DNA from: Sphingobacterium sp. BN32
GTDB taxonomy: Bacteria > Bacteroidota > Bacteroidia > Sphingobacteriales > Sphingobacteriaceae
Reading direction: 5' to 3'
Length of the DNA stretch: 64,000 bases
Assembly (NCBI RefSeq): GCF_030503615.1
Contig: NZ_CP129963.1
Coordinates: forward strand, 682,001-746,000
This document shows, in pieces, positions 62,070-64,000 of this stretch. The first letter of the stretch is position 1; each line of letters opens with the position of its first letter. Below the pieces are notes generated by a model. It did no database searches, was not told the origin of the DNA, and worked only from the letters and a program-made list of their open reading frames with translations. The position numbers were made by a program, and so were the translations under genes.

Positions 62070-62231
62070 CCCATACTGCTTTCCTACATCTTTACTCTTC
62101 AAAATAGTGTATATCGGGCGTTTATTTCCGCTATTGCTAATTCTTTTCTATCTTGCTCTTGTTCCTCAAACTTTTGGTTAGAAGTATGGTTGTATTAAGA
62201 GGACAACTTTTAAAGTACTTTTTCTATCGAT

Positions 62232-63704
62232 ATGACTGAATATTTGCAGCCTATAATACAGTTTTTTGAACAATGGGGATGGATACCCACGACGATTATT
62301 TACCTAGGTGTTATTATAACGATTCTTATCGAAAATAGAAACCCGACGAAGACCATTTCTTGGGTCATGGTAATCGTCTTTCTTCCACTTGTCGGTGTTA
62401 TTCTATATTATCTTTTCGGTCAAAAGTTTTCTAAAGTCAAGAAGCTCAAGCGTATTAATCAAGAACAATCTCTTCGATTGAAGAAAGAGTTTAAGCGATT
62501 GGAGCCGTTGATGGCCTGGTCCATACAGAATATCCACAATAAGATTGGCGATTTCGCACGCGTTTATTCGTATTTAAAAAATGAACGGCTTTCGTCGCCT
62601 ACGCTGAATAACGAAGTAACGCTATTGGTTAATGGGGAAGAAAAATTTAAGTATTTCTTGGAGTCATTAGAGGGTGCAACGCATTCGATTCACATGGAAT
62701 ACTACATCTTCGACCTGGATGATATCGGAACCAAAGTTCTGAATATCCTTGAACGCAAGGCAACCGAAGGTTTGAAGGTGCGCCTCATTGTGGATAGCTT
62801 TGGCTCGCCGCGACTGGTTCGGCATATGCGGAAGATGCGCGGTAAAACTAATATTGAATTTCAGGCATTTCTGCCTGTGACTTTTACTTCGTTGGCCAAC
62901 AGCAATTATCGTAATCATCGGAAGATTGCAGTAATCGATGGTTATACAGCCTATATCGGCGGGATAAACATTTCCGACCGGTACATCAATCCAAATGAAT
63001 TTGGGCTATACTGGCGCGATACTTCCGTGAAAGTTGTAGGAAATGCGGGTACCATGTTCCAAATCAGCTTTTGGAATTCCTGGAACCAAACCGATGGGGA
63101 ACCCTTCGATTTGGAAGATGGATATTTGCGGGATATGCCAGTCGTTGCTGAGCAGCTGAGTGCCGTAGCATTAGTATCGAGCGATCCGGGATCTTTGGGT
63201 CCTTTTAATATGGAGGCTTTATTGCTGAGCATTGGCGAAGCAAATGAAAGCATCAAATTATGTACACCCTATTTTATCCCGTCGGAGGAATTAGCGACAG
63301 CATTAAAGACCGCCGCTGGCGCTGGAGTTGATGTAGAATTGATGATTCCGGCAAGTGGCGACTCCTGGATAGTACAACATGCGACTTTTTCGTTCTTAAA
63401 GCCTCTGTTAGAGCGCGGAGTCAAGGTTTACCTGTATGAAAAAGGCTTCTTACATGCTAAGACGGCAGTAATCGATGGCAAGATCGCTTATGTTGGGACT
63501 GTTAATCTAGATTTTCGAAGTTTCTATATTAACTACGAGGTAGCGACAGTAATTTCTAATAAGTCATTTTGTGCTCAAATGGATAATCAGTTTGAAATTG
63601 ATAAGAAAGAATGTTCTATAGTGACCTTAAAGGATTGGAAACAAAGAAAGGCATGGAAGCGTGGTATTGACTCCTTATGCCGTTTGCTAGCGCCTTTATT
63701 ATAG
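62232..63704 (+). CDS. cls: Cardiolipin synthase (phospholipase D superfamily)
   Basis: A 490-residue ClsA-type enzyme: two amino-terminal helices (WIPTTIIYLGVIITILIE and SWVMVIVFLPLVGVILYYL) and two HKD motifs, NYRNHRKIAVIDGYTAYIGG (about 220-240) and FLHAKTAVIDGKIAYVGT (about 400-420). It joins two phosphatidylglycerol molecules to cardiolipin at the inner membrane. Length is normal. Monocistronic on present evidence. Confidence 0.94.
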   Translation: MTEYLQPIIQFFEQWGWIPTTIIYLGVIITILIENRNPTKTISWVMVIVFLPLVGVILYYLFGQKFSKVKKLKRINQEQSLRLKKEFKRLEPLMAWSIQNIHNKIGDFARVYSYLKNERLSSPTLNNEVTLLVNGEEKFKYFLESLEGATHSIHMEYYIFDLDDIGTKVLNILERKATEGLKVRLIVDSFGSPRLVRHMRKMRGKTNIEFQAFLPVTFTSLANSNYRNHRKIAVIDGYTAYIGGINISDRYINPNEFGLYWRDTSVKVVGNAGTMFQISFWNSWNQTDGEPFDLEDGYLRDMPVVAEQLSAVALVSSDPGSLGPFNMEALLLSIGEANESIKLCTPYFIPSEELATALKTAAGAGVDVELMIPASGDSWIVQHATFSFLKPLLERGVKVYLYEKGFLHAKTAVIDGKIAYVGTVNLDFRSFYINYEVATVISNKSFCAQMDNQFEIDKKECSIVTLKDWKQRKAWKRGIDSLCRLLAPLL

Positions 63705-63788
63705 TTTAAGCATTGTTAAATTTCCGGTTTCATGGCATTCTTCTCCAAAAATTAGATATATTTAGCTTTTTGAAAAACTGAAGAATCG

Positions 63789-64000
63789 ATGAGGAAAATA
63801 AATCGCATACTTTTCATAATTCTAACACTTTTAGCTGTCTCTAATTTCTCGAATGCCCAAGAAAAACCCGCCATCCCAATTAATACTGCGGTGGAGAATG
63901 TGCAAAAGTTCTTTACAGTCTATCCAGTAGAAAAAATACACCTACATTTCGATAAACCTTATTATGCAGTAGGGGATACGCTATGGTTCAAAACTTATTT
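63789..64000 (+). CDS. 5' part of a secreted MG2/TonB-plug-type surface protein (cut by window end)
   Basis: An open frame from ATG 63789 through the window end, 70 residues: MRKINRILFIILTLLAVSNF is a signal peptide (likely cleaved after NAQ), then VEKIHLHFDKPYYAVGDTLW, the start of an alpha-2-macroglobulin-like MG2 domain as found in large Bacteroidota outer-surface proteins. The rest, including any TonB-dependent plug, lies outside. Confidence 0.75.
   Translation, partial: MRKINRILFIILTLLAVSNFSNAQEKPAIPINTAVENVQKFFTVYPVEKIHLHFDKPYYAVGDTLWFKTY

Overview
The window looks like a chromosome segment of a Bacteroidota bacterium of the Sphingobacteriaceae, probably Sphingobacterium or a close relative. 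This rests on the moderate-to-low GC content, the Bacteroidota promoter signature (TTG, 19-21 bp, TANNTTTG) before many genes including the rRNA operon, starts without Shine-Dalgarno sequences, a fused CcoN-CcoO oxidase subunit, many lipoproteins, and Sphingobacteria-type variable helices in the 16S gene. Family and similarity statements were made from memory, without database searches.

Layout. 1-2072: end of rpiB and a secreted M28 peptidase. 2096-19778 (mostly minus strand): a SirB1-type protein and a MacB-like export locus with one HlyD-type adaptor, two ABC ATPases and five paralogous large FtsX/MacB permeases, plus one small plus-strand lipoprotein gene. 20113-21428: an IS3-family element. 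21471-29252: cytochrome-B-like membrane protein, second M28 peptidase, SprT-like protease, recN, a lipoprotein and clpC. 29423-33361: EttA-type ABC-F protein, a FixL-like PAS kinase and a response regulator fused to a Crp/Fnr module. 33752-38225: an Fnr-box-controlled operon with a D-lactate-dehydrogenase-like half protein, hemN, ccoI and ccoS. 38298-44466: a small unknown gene, then an RND efflux adaptor and an RND pump fused to its TolC-like outer-membrane factor. 45100-50758: rRNA operon (16S, tRNA-Ile, tRNA-Ala, 23S, 5S) with two tandem promoters. 51308-55550: radical SAM protein, MazG/PRA-PH-like protein, a pseudouridine synthase with a long repetitive tail, and a lytic transglycosylase. 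56060-62069: the cbb3 oxidase operon ccoNO-Q-P-G-H and a TauE/SafE-like protein. 62232-64000: cardiolipin synthase and the start of an MG2-type surface protein.

How parts fit together. The FixL-like kinase and RR-Crp fusion probably sense low oxygen and act at two near-identical GTGAT(A/G)TATATCAC palindromes, one before the LDH-like/hemN/ccoI/ccoS operon and one before ccoNO. Both lie the same distance (52 bp) upstream of an identical TACCTTTG element. The export locus has its own logic: three of its transcription units start with two 16-bp TGTTCG-N4-CGAACA dyads spaced exactly 21 bp, and 74 bp downstream each has a GG-N10-G(C/T)-like -24/-12 element. This geometry suggests a sigma-54/NtrC-type activator encoded elsewhere.

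Most striking observations. The 16S gene appears to be a mosaic: Sphingobacteria-type V1/V2, V3 and V9 regions sit inside a Lactobacillales (Enterococcus-like) core. The 23S gene appears to switch from Bacteroidota-type to Lactobacillales-type and back near its 3' end. Either this is inter-phylum gene conversion or it is an assembly chimera, and reads can decide. Intergenic DNA is full of degenerate 7-bp tandem repeats (TTAGTAN and TTAGAYA), often abutting start codons, a palindromic AACCAGGAAAGGAAGGAT element, and a mobile-looking GGCGCC terminator module.
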